From positions 10,046,001 through 10,110,000 of the forward strand of contig NC_088320.1 in NCBI RefSeq assembly GCF_910592395.1: DNA of 64,000 nucleotides, given 5' to 3'. This document shows positions 23,344 through 34,269 of the stretch, piece after piece. The position numbers and the translations under genes were made by a program. The notes beneath the pieces are model-generated. The model was not told where the DNA came from, did not search any database, and saw only the letters and a program-made list of their open reading frames with translations. The stretch is from Lineus longissimus. Lineage: Eukaryota > Nemertea > Pilidiophora > Heteronemertea > Lineidae. The stretch's first letter is position 1. The number at the start of each line of letters is the position of its first letter.

Positions 23344-26300
23344 CAAGAGGCCCAAGGGCCTGGCGCTCAACTGGATGACCTAATAACATAGGACAGAGGG
23401 TGTAAAGTAGTAAATATCGGCTTTATACTACTGTTTGAAGGTCAAGAGAACACGTTATACCACTAAAATTTCCAATGCAGACCTGCCAGCTGGATAAAAT
23501 ATGATTGAACTAATCAGCCATGGTATGTAAATATTACTGGAGGCAACGGAAGATATCCCTAGTTCAGTATGTTGTATCGGTAGCTTTACAGAAAAGAAGT
23601 GTCAGAGAGGATGAGACTTCTCCATGGACAACGGTGGTATGTCCAGGCTGGGTTGTACAGCACAAGGATACAAAATGCTGTCTGTAATTGAGAGGTATCC
23701 TGATTTAACAGAGTTCAAAATAAATAGAATTAGAAATGACCAGTTTGGGACGAACACCACTGTTTTTTTTTTTTTTAATAAGGTAGAGATTACAGGAGTC
23801 AACAAAATTAATTTTATTGAGAGAAATTGACCTGTCCTGCAGGTGATTGGAATTTACAATACAAAGGGTCGTTTTTCATGACATTGTGCTCTACTGCGTA
23901 TCCCTAGTGAGTCGATCTGGAACCAATCTATCCTTGGGGCAGACAGGTTCAAATTGGCTATATCTTGAATAGATTGGGCTTACTGTATTTAGCGCAATCA
24001 TTACGCTTAGCGCAATGAATGGGGGAAAACCCAAAATGTGGTACCTATTTCTCTGCCTATTGAGAAACACGATGAAATGCATGTAATTGGACATAGGGCA
24101 CGAGATCAACTACTTCCGCTTAGGGAGTGTTCATTTTTTGGTTTAATACATTTACCCACACATGATGATTTACCATGGATAAACGTTCGAGGACGGACCT
24201 GTAGCTCCGATATTTTCGATGTATACTAACACTACTAATCCAATAACAAAAAACTGAAGTACGGGTACTGTTAGGTCGACGACTTTCGCGAGTGTGAGTT
24301 TGTGTTTACCTTGGTTCCATAATCGTCGTAAGATGGCAGGGTGGTAGGTAGACTTAGTTCCCCGACCAGCCAACCGGCACCCGTCACGAACTAAGGGCGC
24401 TGGGCCATGTCCGATTCAGCACTTAATATATTCCTTACACAAGCGTGAGATGTGAGAGAACCCTTTTGGCGACTTTGTGTAACTTTATCTTGCTGCCTTT
24501 GTCTCTTTAAGGTAATCTTTATTATCCCAATGCAAAACAGACATGATATTCAAGCTTATAGGTCACCGCCACCACACCATGTACTACTACTAGTATATAA
24601 TAATAGATCAATAGGCGCGCCATCTATGAGATAATACGATAACTGACATCTACCCTTGTTCCATTGTATTTTTTAGAGTCAGAAAATAATGATTGCTCCC
24701 GAGGCGTAATATTGCGCTAAATAGGCGTAATATTGCGCTAAATACAGTAAGCCAATAGATTGAATTGCGATGAAAATCTAATGCAATAAAGGAGCAATAT
24801 CAAAGAGACAAATTAATCAAACCAATTTTCCACAGACTCGGACCCTGCAATGGCGTGATGTATGTGTGCATATAAAAGTATATCAATTGGTCCGATAGAG
24901 ATGATGAGGCAATGTCAATATGCCTCGTTCCTTAGTCAGCAATATTCCCCTTTTTATACGGAGAAGGAGAACCCAGATAGACCTTCACACGTCGGCTTCT
25001 AAATGGCTCGAACCAACTGTACTATCACTACTATAACTTTAAAATGCGTGCTCCTCCTACATGTAGCAATGTCTCGGCCAAAAAGGCACTTAGTCGACAG
25101 GCAAGCTAGATGTTCAGCACCGTGAGCAGCTCCTTGGTAAGGCCATGTCAGGTTCCGCACGCCTCTTCAGAAACATCAAGTATTGAAAGCCGTGGTGAGC
25201 ATATAAAAAGACCATGGTCACCTTAATTTGAAAATCCCTTCATAATCAAGGGCTACCTCGGACTAAAACAGCACCCATAAACAATAGACCACCAATTTGA
25301 CCCCAGCTCCCGACAGCGGGAAAACCCAAGTCCAGCAACCAAAAATACCAAAAATACATTTTTGTTTACATTTGAACTGCACACATGCGTTTGTTTACAA
25401 TTTCATTTCCCGCAATGGCTTGGCTTATGTGAGTGGTAAGGAGAATTGACAGTGTCTGATTAAAAATCCCTCATTACTGCTCCTCTGAAGTAAATTTTTG
25501 AATAAAACCAAGACGTTGCATCAGGGTAAGGTGTCACCACCATTCATGCAAAATTTCAAGGCGATCCAACGCCTCTAAGTGTGACTTTATTCGTCCCCCT
25601 TCTAATATTATTATATAGAAGATTTAGATCAGCGATGACGTCATTACTGGTGATTCCCTACGTTGTCCAATGAGCGCTTTTTAAAGTGTGCCATTTGGCA
25701 TGTATTAGCATGCAATGTATTTTATCAGCGCTGCCAATTGCCGAACAGAATGCCGTAGCTCCGTCAATTTTGAATCAATTTTTATGGGAGTAACATTATT
25801 GTGTTGCTTAAAACGTCTACTTTTTACTCATGTAAGAATCGTAGTACTAAAAACTAATATGCAAACAGAATCATGCCGATTCACTGCACATACTGTGGGA
25901 ATTCTCCACTTCAAAATACATCGCCAAACAGAGCGTGCACTTCCGATATCGTTTTCACAGAATTGTGGCCAAATTTTCAAGAACTAATTTCTGAAAGTAT
26001 TCCCTTAAGACCTTATGACTACCCACTGAAAGGAACTAGTGATAATATCGCCTACTTGACTACTTTTTAGCAGAAAATTGGTTACTTGTTGCAAAATCAA
26101 TCTTCCATCTTTAGACTGGTCACAGTGGGTATGCTGAAATATAGCCTGGTTCCTTGGCCAATTCAATGCGCAGAATACAACTGCGCAACTATACGTCTTA
26201 ACCCGGGCTTTTAAATCGTCAAAAATCTGTCAAATGTGCCTGTAGCGCCAACTGGCGGTGAAAACTAAACTAATTCCATTACAAGTCAAAATGAAAAATT

Positions 26301-26594
26301 ATTTTAAAATATTCGGCCAGATTTGAAAACAATATTTCCTCTGTGGACCGAGGTATAAAGGAAAGAAGTTTAAACTTCCCGATGACCTCATTCGCCGAAT
26401 GTAGGTCAGATCGTGCTGATTTTTGGTTTCTGAGTTCCCCTTGGGCTACTCCTAATTTAGCAGCGCCAACCAAGTGCCTAGGTCTTACGGTTACAAAATG
26501 CCCAAAATTTACATGGAAGGAAGGATGGCAGGAAGGACGGACACCATTCCCTTAGTAATATGACCAGCTTCGCTGACTTTGTCAGCTGAGCTAA
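23344..26594 (+). mobile_element. Hairpin-ended element E2
   Basis: The left end is CAAGAGGCCCAAGGGCCT, then GCGCTCAACTGG. The right tail has GGAAGGATGGCAGGAAGG followed by GCTGACTTTGTCAGCTGAGC and CTAA at 26594. The first 600 bases are nearly identical to the copy beginning at 26741, and the part around 25615-25990 matches E1. It contains the 777-bp insertion at 23977-24753. Net of that insertion the element is about 2.47 kb. A palindromic ATGACGTCAT lies at 25635-25644. No protein of its own is encoded. Confidence 0.78.
23977..24753. mobile_element. 777-bp TIR element with 9-bp target duplication
   Basis: The ends are GGCTTACTGTATTTAGCGCA on the left and its reverse complement on the right. 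AATAGATTG flanks it on both sides (23968-23976 and 24754-24762). The sister copy at 26741 keeps the uninterrupted site, with one AATAGATTG at about 27359-27367, so both the borders and the 9-bp duplication are directly shown. The right end carries a tandem copy of GCGTAATATTGCGCTAAATA. A 9-bp duplication is typical of Mutator-like elements. There is no transposase frame. Confidence 0.88.
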
Positions 26595-26740
26595 AAATTG
26601 ATTCCCATCCTCCAAGCCGTTATCCTCGAAATTGACGGAAACCGATTTCAAGCACACCGCCCTAGTGGCCATATTGATATTTGGAATGAACCCGTTTTCG
26701 AAAGGAACCTCGCTCTAGTCACCCTCAACGTACATACCAA

Positions 26741-28313
26741 CAAGAGGCCCAAGGGCCTGGCGCTCAGCTGGATGACCTAATAACATAGGACGGAGGGTGT
26801 AAAGTAGTAAATATCGGCTTTATACTACTGTTTGAAGGTCAAGAGAACACGTTATGCCACTAAAATTTCCAATGCAGAGCTGCCAGCTGGATGAAATATG
26901 ATTGAACTAATCAGCCATGGTATGTAAATATTACAGGAGGCAACGGAAGATATCCCTAGTTCAGTATGTTGTATCGGTAGCTTTACAGAAAAGAAGTGTC
27001 AGAGAGGATGAGACTTCTCCATGGACAACTGTGGTATGTCCAGGCTGGGTTGTACAGCACAAGGATACAAAATGCTGTCTGTAATTGAGAGGTATCCTGA
27101 TTTAACAGAGGTCAAAATAAATAGAAATTACCAGTTTGGGACGAACACCACTGTTTTGTTTTTTTTTAATAAGGTAGGGATTACAGGAGTCAACAAAATT
27201 AATTTTATTGAGAGAAATTGACCTGTCCTGCAGGTGAATGGAATTTACAATACAAAGGGTCGTTTTTCATGACATTGTGCTCTACTGCGTATCCCTAGTG
27301 AGTTGATCTGGAACCAATCTACCCTTGGCACAGACAGGTTCAAATTGGCTATATCTTGAATAGATTGAATTGCGATGAAAATCTAATGCAAAAAAGGAGC
27401 AATATCGAAGAGACAAATTAATCAAACCAATTGTCCACAGACTCGGACCCTGAAATGGCATGATGTATGCGTGCATATAAAAGTATATCAATTGGTCCCA
27501 TAGAGGTGATGAGGCAATGTCAATATGCCTTGTTCCTTAGTCAGCAATATGCCCCTTTTAATACGGAGAAGAAGGAGAACCCAGATAGGCCTTCACATGT
27601 CGGCTTCCAAATGGCTCGAACCAACTGTACTATCACTACTATTAATTTAAAATGTGTGCTCCTCCTACATGTAGCAATGTCTCGGCCAAAAAGGCACTTA
27701 GTCGGACAGGCAAGCTAGAAGTTCAGCACCGTGAGCAGCTCCTTGGTAAGGCCATGTCAGGTTCCGCACGCCTCTTCAGATACATCAAGTATTGAAAGCT
27801 GTGGTGAGCTGAGCACATAAAAAGACCATGGTCACCTTAATTTGAAAATCCCTTCATAATCAAGGGCTACCTCTGACTAAAACAGCACAATAGACCACCA
27901 ATTTGACCCCAGCTCCTAACAGCGGGAACCCAAGTCCAGCAACCAAAAGTACCAAAAATACATTTTTGTTTACATTTGAACTGCACACATGCGTTTCTTT
28001 ACAATTTCATTTCCCGCGAAATCTCGAAAATCAGGTGACCTGCAATCGTGGATTGAAAATAACATTAACCTGGGTTCAGCAAGTCAGCAGGTATATCGGC
28101 TGTTCCAATCATCCCCCTACAGCCAGCTGTTCAAATGGTAATGTTATTCACCCCACAGGGAGTGCAGGTAATTGATTAAGCCTCTGCATAACTTAACAGC
28201 AATGGCTTGGCTTCTGTGAGTGGTAAGGAGAATTGACAGTTTTTTATGGGAGTAACATTATTGTGTTGCTTAAAATGTCTACTTTTTACTCATGTAAGAA
28301 TCGTAGTACTAAT
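26741..28313 (+). mobile_element. Hairpin-ended element E3, 3' end missing
   Basis: Begins CAAGAGGCCCAAGGGCCT exactly like E2 and follows it at high identity. Relative to E2 it lacks the 777-bp insertion and the block corresponding to about 25453-25784 (which E1 retains), and it has about 180 extra bases at 28019-28200. Similarity to E2 stops near 28313 and no terminal hairpin follows, so the 3' part is lost or displaced. Confidence 0.7.
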
Positions 28314-29017
28314 AATAACTTCAACTTATTTTCCGGTTATGATAACGCAACACGCATCCTCATGATCATGATCTTTCTCAAACTAACTGAATGACCTGAT
28401 CGCCTTGGACGCACAACCTAACCACATATCAATCCGCCCCGACGATCGACACATCAATTCGATTCGATAACACTCGATAAGGTTTGATAAGTAAACTAGA
28501 ACTGAGATTTCACAGGAGCACCTGTGAATTCATGACTCCAGGGTTGTTTTGAGGGCGATATCGTAACAGTTGGTCTTGAGTATGGGGTCCTGGTGGTCCG
28601 TGTGAGGCACCTGGGCTGGGGAGAGAAGACTAGTTGAACGGTCGATGGGATCTGACACGGACACTACTATTGATCTCATTATATGAATACCATTTAAATA
28701 CAAACAAGTGAAAACAGATCATATCATATTCCTTGGCATAAATTAAAATAGGAGTGCGGGAACAAGGTTTTTTTAGCAGGAGGAAAGCGAGAACATTTTA
28801 CGCCGTCGTATTCCACTTTGACTGGTTAGTGGTGAAATCTGCTTTTAATTTTGCAAATTAAAATATTCGTTTTTCTAGTTCTAACGTTGTTTGAATTAAA
28901 GATGCTTTCCCAATGCTTGACTGGTCTGGCAAGAGGCATTGCCAGGAAAACGTGACGTCATTTTGGCAATTCTTCTTACTGCACGCCCTCCCTCTCCGTA
29001 AAACTTCCTGACATGGT
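28314..29017. other. Unassigned sequence before the ribozyme insertion
   Basis: No open frame, RNA gene or repeat end that I can defend. The sequence is AT-rich with a few short GC-rich patches. The last 15 bases before the insertion (ATGAAGTGGGAGGGC, ending at 29032) are the left copy of the target duplication. Confidence 0.5.
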
Positions 29018-29180
29018 ATGAAGTGGGAGGGCAGCCCACCTGCTTGACTAAAACAGAATGTTTCAACAACAGAGTCGCAACAAAGTCTATAACGTCACAA
29101 CGTCATTGAGAAACCACCCCTGAGTCATGATGTCATTCAAACTGTGAACTTCAAACAGGACAGATGCAAGTCAACCCCAG

Positions 29181-29223
29181 CCACCCTGATGAAGCCTAGA
29201 GGGGCAGAAACGCGCGTCGGTGG
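29181..29223 (+). ncRNA. Type I hammerhead ribozyme, copy 1
   Basis: Stem I CCACC (29181-29185) pairs with GGTGG (29219-29223). The core is CTGATGA (29186-29192) and GAAA (29207-29210). Stem II GCCT/GGGC has loop AGAG, with an A-A mismatch next to the core. Stem III is minimal, ACG/CGT around CG. Predicted self-cleavage is after C29218 (GTC). The very short stem III is typical of retroelement hammerheads that work best as dimers, which a tandem transcript provides. Confidence 0.82.
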
Positions 29224-29538
29224 AGCAACACAACAGCCCAACAATAGGGACCGATGGACATTGTTGTGAACTACAGTGACGGTATCCAGTTTTACTTCTA
29301 CTATTCTGATTTTATTGTCTGGTCCGTGTGTATCATCGGTTGATCCTGTACTTCTCAACATGTGCCATTTGGACAGCCCACCTGCTTGACTACAACAGAA
29401 TGTTTCAACAACAGAATGTTTCAACAACAGAGTCGCAACAAAGTCTATAACGTCACAACGTCATTGAGAAACCACCCCTGAGTCATGATGTCATTCAAAC
29501 TGTGAACTTCAAACAGGACAGATGCAAGTCAACCCCAG

Positions 29539-29581
29539 CCACCCTGATGAAGCCTAGAGGGGCAGAAACGCGCGTCGGTGG
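29539..29581 (+). ncRNA. Type I hammerhead ribozyme, copy 2
   Basis: Identical in sequence to copy 1 and 358 bp downstream of it. Predicted cleavage is after C29576. Cleavage at this site and at the matching site of copy 1 would release a monomer of 358 nt. Confidence 0.82.
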
Positions 29582-29880
29582 AGCAACACAACAGCCCAAC
29601 AATAGGGACCGATGGACATTGTTGTGAACTACAGTGACGGTATCCAGTTTTACTTCTACTATTCTGATTTTATTGTCTGGTCCGTGTGTATCATCGGTTG
29701 ATCCTGTACTTCTCAACATGTGCCATTTGGACAGCCCACCTGCTTGACTACAACAGAATGTTTCAACAACAGAGTCGCAACAAAGTCTATAACGTCACAA
29801 CGTCATTGAGAAACCACCCCTGAGTCATGATGTCATTCAAACTGTGAACTTCAAACAGGACAGATGCAAGTCAACCCCAG

Positions 29881-29923
29881 CCACCCTGATGAAGCCTAGA
29901 GGGGCAGAAACGCGCGTCGGTGG
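29881..29923 (+). ncRNA. Type I hammerhead ribozyme, copy 3
   Basis: Identical in sequence to copies 1 and 2 and 342 bp after copy 2. Predicted cleavage is after C29918. The unit containing it is truncated after 273 bases at 30005. Confidence 0.82.
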
Positions 29924-30297
29924 AGCAACACAACAGCCCAACAATAGGGACCGATGGACATTGTTGTGAACTACAGTGACGGTATCCAGTTTTACTTCTA
30001 CTATTATGAAGTGGGAGGGCGCACAATGGGAACCACACTGCCGCGATGTTAATAGTTTCTATTTATAGAATTCAGCGGAAGAGATTTTAAGCACGAAAAA
30101 AGTGGATTAACTCGGCTAATCTCAATGGATTTTACCCAGGAATGTTTTCAAGGCGAGAGAAACATCCGATTTAAGTACTGCGCTTATTAGATTTCATGTT
30201 CATGCCGAAGATTGGCCAAAACGTGGACGAAAAGAGTGCATTATCGAGTGTTGGAGAGGTCACGTGATTGGACGAGAAACCTGAGCGAAAACAATAC

Positions 30298-30332
30298 TGA
30301 CTCCAGCTCCCAGAGGGAGGAGCTGGAGTCAT
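30298..30332. repeat. 13-bp hairpin between the ribozyme insertion and the Helitron
   Basis: TGACTCCAGCTCC and GGAGCTGGAGTCA form a perfect 13-bp stem with a 9-base loop. There is no following T-run and no known function. It may be the end of an unrecognised element. Confidence 0.7.
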
Positions 30333-30403
30333 AACAAAGTTTTCGTGCTTTTAGCTGTCAACATCAATGGCTATAATATACTCCTGCAGAATAGTAGAAC
30401 TAA

Positions 30404-30840
30404 CTAGCTTAAACCCGTGCTCTGCACGGTGGTTGAGGGAGCTTATATAAAATAAAGTGTCAATTTCATTTGTGGTGAAGTTGTTAGGAGCGTTTTTTGC
30501 GTACCAGTATCTTGCTGAGAATGTGATGGTGTGCGGAAAATGTCATAGATTGATCTACAGTATTTCTTTGAAGACAACGTTCCGTGTTATGGTTTTGTCC
30601 TGTCGTAGTCCTTGGTTGCTGTTGTTGTCGACTTTGACGTATATGTTGTTGAATGTCCTAGCACCGGAGAAGGCGACATAGAGTTGGCCATGTGAGAAGA
30701 CCGGGGCGGGCAGGTATATGCCTAGTCTATTGAATGTTTTTCATTGGGCCTTGCTGATTGTAATTGAGTAGGCAACGCGGGTGAACGGCAAGTTGGCGTG
30801 GGATTGCGCAAGTCTAATCCTAGGTATGAGTGCCCTAACT
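30404..30840 (-). mobile_element. Helitron 3' end with degenerate helicase C-terminus
   Basis: On the minus strand a PIF1-type helicase C-terminus is readable at about 30840-30560: PRIRLAQSHANLPFT, then RVAYSITISKAQ, a stop in place of the usual Gly of the SKAQGQTF motif, KTFNRLGIYLPAPVF, and HGQLYVAFSGARTFNNIYVK. Downstream on the same strand lie the perfect hairpin CCGTGCAGAGCACGG (30415-30429), seven bases, and a terminal CTAG (30404-30407) followed by T. Hairpin plus CTAG before T is the textbook 3' terminus of a Helitron, and the helicase belongs to the Rep-helicase protein. The in-frame stop shows the copy is dead. Rep and the 5' end are not visible. Confidence 0.82.
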
Positions 30841-32020
30841 GCTGAAAACAGCTCTGAGGCTGCCTGGCAGGTCAAGTAACTTACATATTTTCCTCATAGG
30901 TAGCAGCACTTGCTGATGATGGAGGTGGCCCATTCATAAGGCAAAAATCACGAAAAACATCATATTCCGATGAAAATTTGGTTTCAAAATATAGCGGATC
31001 GTCTTCGGGACGTCCAAATAGTATACCCCTAAATAACCCTCAACATGGCCAATTCTTTCTGTGGTTTCAGAGGAGATAGAGCAAATTACTCTCCAGACGT
31101 CTCCAGTAATAATATATAGATAGAACTAATTTCCGAAGTTTCCAATAGTTTGAACACAAATCAGAACATCACCCATCAGCTGGACTCAGATCTGCATAAA
31201 TTACGATAAATAATGAGGTCGTCGCTTCAATTTCGCAAAGAAAGTTGACTCCATTCGAAGGTTGTTTTGACCAAATTCCGTTGAACTCATTGTTATGAGG
31301 GCATTTGAACACATTCTCGTTGATCTTTTCTATAAACGTGTGAAGTTTCGTACCAAAATACATTTCCGTAAAGGTTTAAAAAAGAAAATTTGTCACTTAC
31401 AAAGTCATCGCTCCGGTAGAAATAAAAAGGTCACCGCCATTTTCTTGACGATAGTACTCCAGGTAACCTCGGTGGGAAATTTAAAGCGGAATCATCCGGG
31501 GTCAAACAACAGTTTTGCTCACTACCGCCAACTGGTGATATAAATCAACACTAATCTATTTTATATCAAAACTTCTGTATCATGAAGACCTTTTCAACTT
31601 TATTTCAAGCTTTTATCTGCTGGAATAGAGCGTCAAAAAATTGTTTTTTTCATTTACGCATTTTGCCCCCTGGGGAGCTGAATTTGAGTCGAATCGCCCA
31701 AAATTTTTTCCGTAAGCAACATTTTCTGCGGTGTTTATAAGCAAGACTAGATTTGAAGTGCCTCGGTTGTATGATTACAAAATGCCCAACTTGTCTACAG
31801 ATCAATCAATCAATCAATCAATCATTTGGGATTTAAAGTGGTATATCGGACCAAAACTAGAATTTGTCACAATAATATATGCATATAAACTGTCAATAAA
31901 TGGCACCTGATAAACTTTATTTCTCCGTAGTTTTCATTATTTTGGCATTTTTGTGTGCCTCTCTTTCCGGCCGAACGAGGAAAAAAAACACCTTGAAAAC
32001 GCTCGGCAATCTTCGGTAAT
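30841..32020. other. Old repeat-derived sequence upstream of the THAP gene
   Basis: No coding frame. About 31490-31625 is a diverged relative of the interior of the elements at 39297 and 54816: ACCGCCAACTGGTGATAT and ATCTGCTGGAATAGAG correspond to ACCGCCACCTAGTGATAT and AATCTGCTGGAATAAAG. A short (ATCA)n microsatellite lies at 31800-31824. Confidence 0.5.
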
Positions 32021-32029
32021 CTTCGGCAG

Positions 32030-32037
32030 TGACGTCA
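32030..32037. promoter_or_regulatory. CRE/ATF palindrome upstream of the THAP gene
   Basis: TGACGTCA lies 94 bp upstream of the THAP start codon. It is a full consensus CREB/ATF site at a promoter-like distance. No TATA box is evident. It is a sequence match only. Confidence 0.4.
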
Positions 32038-32130
32038 TTACAGGGAGTTCATACTGCAAACAATAATTTGATAATGGTTGGATGCATTGCATTGTTCAGC
32101 TGTTTTGAATAGCCGTATTTGTTCTCGATT

Positions 32131-32375
32131 ATGCCAAACTATTGTGTAGTTGGGGGCTGCAAGAACGTGGCCAATGCCGCACTTGGCATTTCGACGTTTG
32201 CTTTCCCGGCTGTTGGGTCGGAGGGAAGGCCCGCATGGGTAAAATTTGTACAAAGATCAAGGATTGGGTTCCAGGAACCTGCCCCAGGCAATAGATCGGC
32301 TGTGATTTGTTCGAGGCATTTCACCAGCGATTGTTTGATCCAGCCTCATGATATCATGTTGGGGAATGGAAAAAG
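32131..32375 (+). CDS. THAP-domain protein, exon 1
   Basis: The start at 32131 gives MPNYCVVGGC, the usual beginning of a THAP domain; the earlier in-frame ATG at 32119 would add only four residues. The C2CH zinc ligands are Cys5, Cys10, Cys60 and His63, with the conserved Pro26, Trp36 and Phe64 (CSRHF). THAP domains bind DNA and occur in transcription regulators and in transposase-derived proteins. The exon ends at AAAAG with donor GTAGGC (32376) in phase 2 and joins in frame with the exon at 32908. The left neighbour is repeat sequence, so this is the 5' end of the gene. Confidence 0.9.
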
Positions 32376-32907
32376 GTAGGCGATAATATGTTCCGCCGAC
32401 GATATATAGTTAATAGTAGCCTACTAAGTAAACAATGTCATCTGCCTCGTAGTAAATAGAGAATTGCTCAAACAAACAGCATGTGTATTTTACATTACAA
32501 AATGTACACTGACATGATGTACAGTAAATGTAGGCTAGGCACACACTATATATTATATATTATGTGGGTATCTTTTCTGAGGATATATCATTGCACACTG
32601 CACAGTGCCAGTGGCTTGTGATTGTGTGCGTGTGTCAGTCAGTGCAGCCCGGAGTGGTCAATCGCAAGCAACTGTGTTGCAATGGTTTGCATTGAATCGA
32701 AATCATGGTCATGCCATGGAACTAAAGAGAAGGTTGCGCTAAACTGACGGAATCTCAAATCCTATAGTTCTGCTCCCCCCCCCCGGATACCTAGAATTGT
32801 TTTTCTTTGTGGACAGCTTGGCCTTTGACCTGTATCTGGTATCTGTCATTTTGTCCAATTTCTAACCGCACCCTCACAAAATTTTTAGTTTATCCATATC
32901 ATTTCAG

Positions 32908-33016
32908 GGTTGTGCTGCGTAGAAAGAAGGATGCAGTATCCAGCATTCTCTTTCCAGAAAAGGCTAAGGTTTCGAAGGAGCCAAGTGGTGCCATCAAGAA
33001 GAGAGAGAGGAAGCGT
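32908..33016 (+). CDS. THAP-domain protein, exon 2
   Basis: The acceptor ATATCATTTCAG ends at 32907 and the donor GTAAGT starts at 33017. The joined frame reads VVLRRKKDAVSSILFPEK, which is the expected C-terminal end of a THAP domain (basic stretch, Ala-Val-Pro-like turn, FP). It is followed by a lysine/arginine-rich stretch ending KKRERKR, a plausible nuclear localisation signal. Length 109 bases; it ends in phase 0. Confidence 0.85.
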
Positions 33017-33347
33017 GTAAGTATCAACTGGATGCACTCAAATCCTGTTAACCCTACGGCGCCCTTACTGTCAGGCTGTAATAATAGACAACAGTTCTAG
33101 ACTTTTTAAGTTTAATTATCGCCGTACCTCTTTCTCTTTGTATTTGCTTACAGAAGTTGTTAATTTCCACTAGCTTAAATTCATGATGCCATGTACAGTA
33201 CCTAGGGGCCTAATGCCATACATGTATATGATGATGATAAGTCCCAAAGCAATGACATGATTACAAGTCTGCATGGTGTGAGTGCGATCATGGTGATTTC
33301 ATTTTGATCTTGTTTACTTCATTTAATTATGGTGATTTGATTTTCAG

Positions 33348-33498
33348 ATTGTTGCTGAGGCAGTGGCAGTGTATGATGCTCTATACCCCAGTACATCTGT
33401 TGAAGCTGAGGGCTTGACCGTTGTCGGAGTTGACGGTCAGGACATACCTGAAGCCTCAGGTATTCATCCTTCCTGCTTCCATCTGTCAAGAAGTTTAG
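33348..33498 (+). CDS. THAP-domain protein, exon 3
   Basis: The acceptor TTGATTTTCAG ends at 33347; the strong donor TTAG/GTAAGTG follows at 33499. The frame is open in phase 0 (IVAEAVAVYDALYPSTSV, then VVGVDGQDIPEASG). A weaker donor exists at 33460. No known domain is evident; the region looks like an acidic linker. Confidence 0.75.
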
Positions 33499-33892
33499 GT
33501 AAGTGTACTCTAAGTCCACTGTATGGCATGTGTTTGTAATGAAAATTTAAATCATGAACACCAGATTTTTATCTAATTAATCATTTAAACAGCTGCACCG
33601 TACTTCAAGGGCAGATCCAGAGTTGACTTAAACTAGGGGATGCAATCCTTCTCAGTGCGACCTTAAGGGTTTCAGGGGCCTCCCCAAGAAAAATTTGAAA
33701 AAAGTGAAGTGCTCTAGGAGTATTTTCCTGCTTTCTGAGAGGAAGAAATGAGGATTTAATTTTCTGACTTTGAAAACAACGCTGGCAATTAGGAAGGGGG
33801 TAGTATTCCGCTGCCACCCCCTCTAAATCTGCCTATGTACTTGCTATGTTACCTAGACACAACACTGTTTTTAAACTGAAGCTTCTTTGCAG

Positions 33893-33946
33893 TTTTGCAT
33901 GAAGATATCCCCCCGAAACCTCCAGCCATGTTGTCAAAAAGAAAAG
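33893..33946 (+). CDS. THAP-domain protein, exon 4
   Basis: The acceptor CTTCTTTGCAG ends at 33892 and the donor AAAAG/GTAAGT starts at 33947. The 54-base exon keeps phase 1 and encodes a proline-rich linker (LHEDIPPKPPAMLSKRK). Confidence 0.75.
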
Positions 33947-34193
33947 GTAAGTAAATCTTTTTAACTCTGCTGACAAGGTCAACTAAGCTAGTAAAATAGT
34001 TCAAATGGTGTCTGTCTGTCTGCTGTCTGCTGATTATTTTCACAAAACTAATTCTGATTTATTTTGAATTATGATAATCAGAATCATAGGAGAGCAATGC
34101 ACCTCCCATGATCTATGGTGTGCATGCAGGAGCAGTTGTTCCCATTAGATTGAAAGGTCTGCTCTTTAGCAACTTTCTTTTTCTCTTTTTCAG

Positions 34194-34269
34194 TTGAATG
34201 CATTCATTTTCCTGCATCAGCTGTAGCACATAAACGTGTTCAGGTTCCGAAGACAACCGGATGTCCTAA
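34194..34269 (+). CDS. THAP-domain protein, exon 5, part before the insertion
   Basis: The acceptor TTTTTCTCTTTTTCAG ends at 34193. The frame continues from exon 4 and encodes HFPASAVAHKRVQVPKTTG, after which the reading frame enters the hairpin-ended element at 34270. Removing 34270-35392 restores a continuous frame into 35393-35596, so this and the following entry are two halves of one exon. Confidence 0.75.

Larger units (their letters stand above)
29033..30005 (+). mobile_element. Tandem hammerhead-ribozyme retroelement (retrozyme- or Penelope-LTR-like)
   Basis: A 973-bp block of 2.8 tandem units starting at 29033, 29375 and 29733. The first two are 342 and 358 bp; the difference is a 16-bp internal duplication in the second unit. 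Each unit contains a type I hammerhead motif. The block is flanked by perfect 15-bp direct repeats, ATGAAGTGGGAGGGC at 29018-29032 and 30006-30020, so it entered as one piece with target duplication. Hammerheads of this compact type are known from Penelope-like element terminal repeats and from small non-autonomous animal retroelements called retrozymes, which occur as tandem units and give circular RNAs. No protein is encoded; the chance minus-strand frames repeat with the units. Whether it is a retrozyme or tandem Penelope terminal repeats cannot be settled here. Confidence 0.85.

Noticed and set aside
24038-24373. Short frames in the 777-bp insertion, including one starting MAGRGTK
   Set aside because: The insertion is non-autonomous and the peptides show no transposase motif.
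29137-29719. Repeated 74-96 codon minus-strand frames
   Set aside because: They recur because the ribozyme unit is in tandem and lie opposite the hammerhead; no independent coding evidence.
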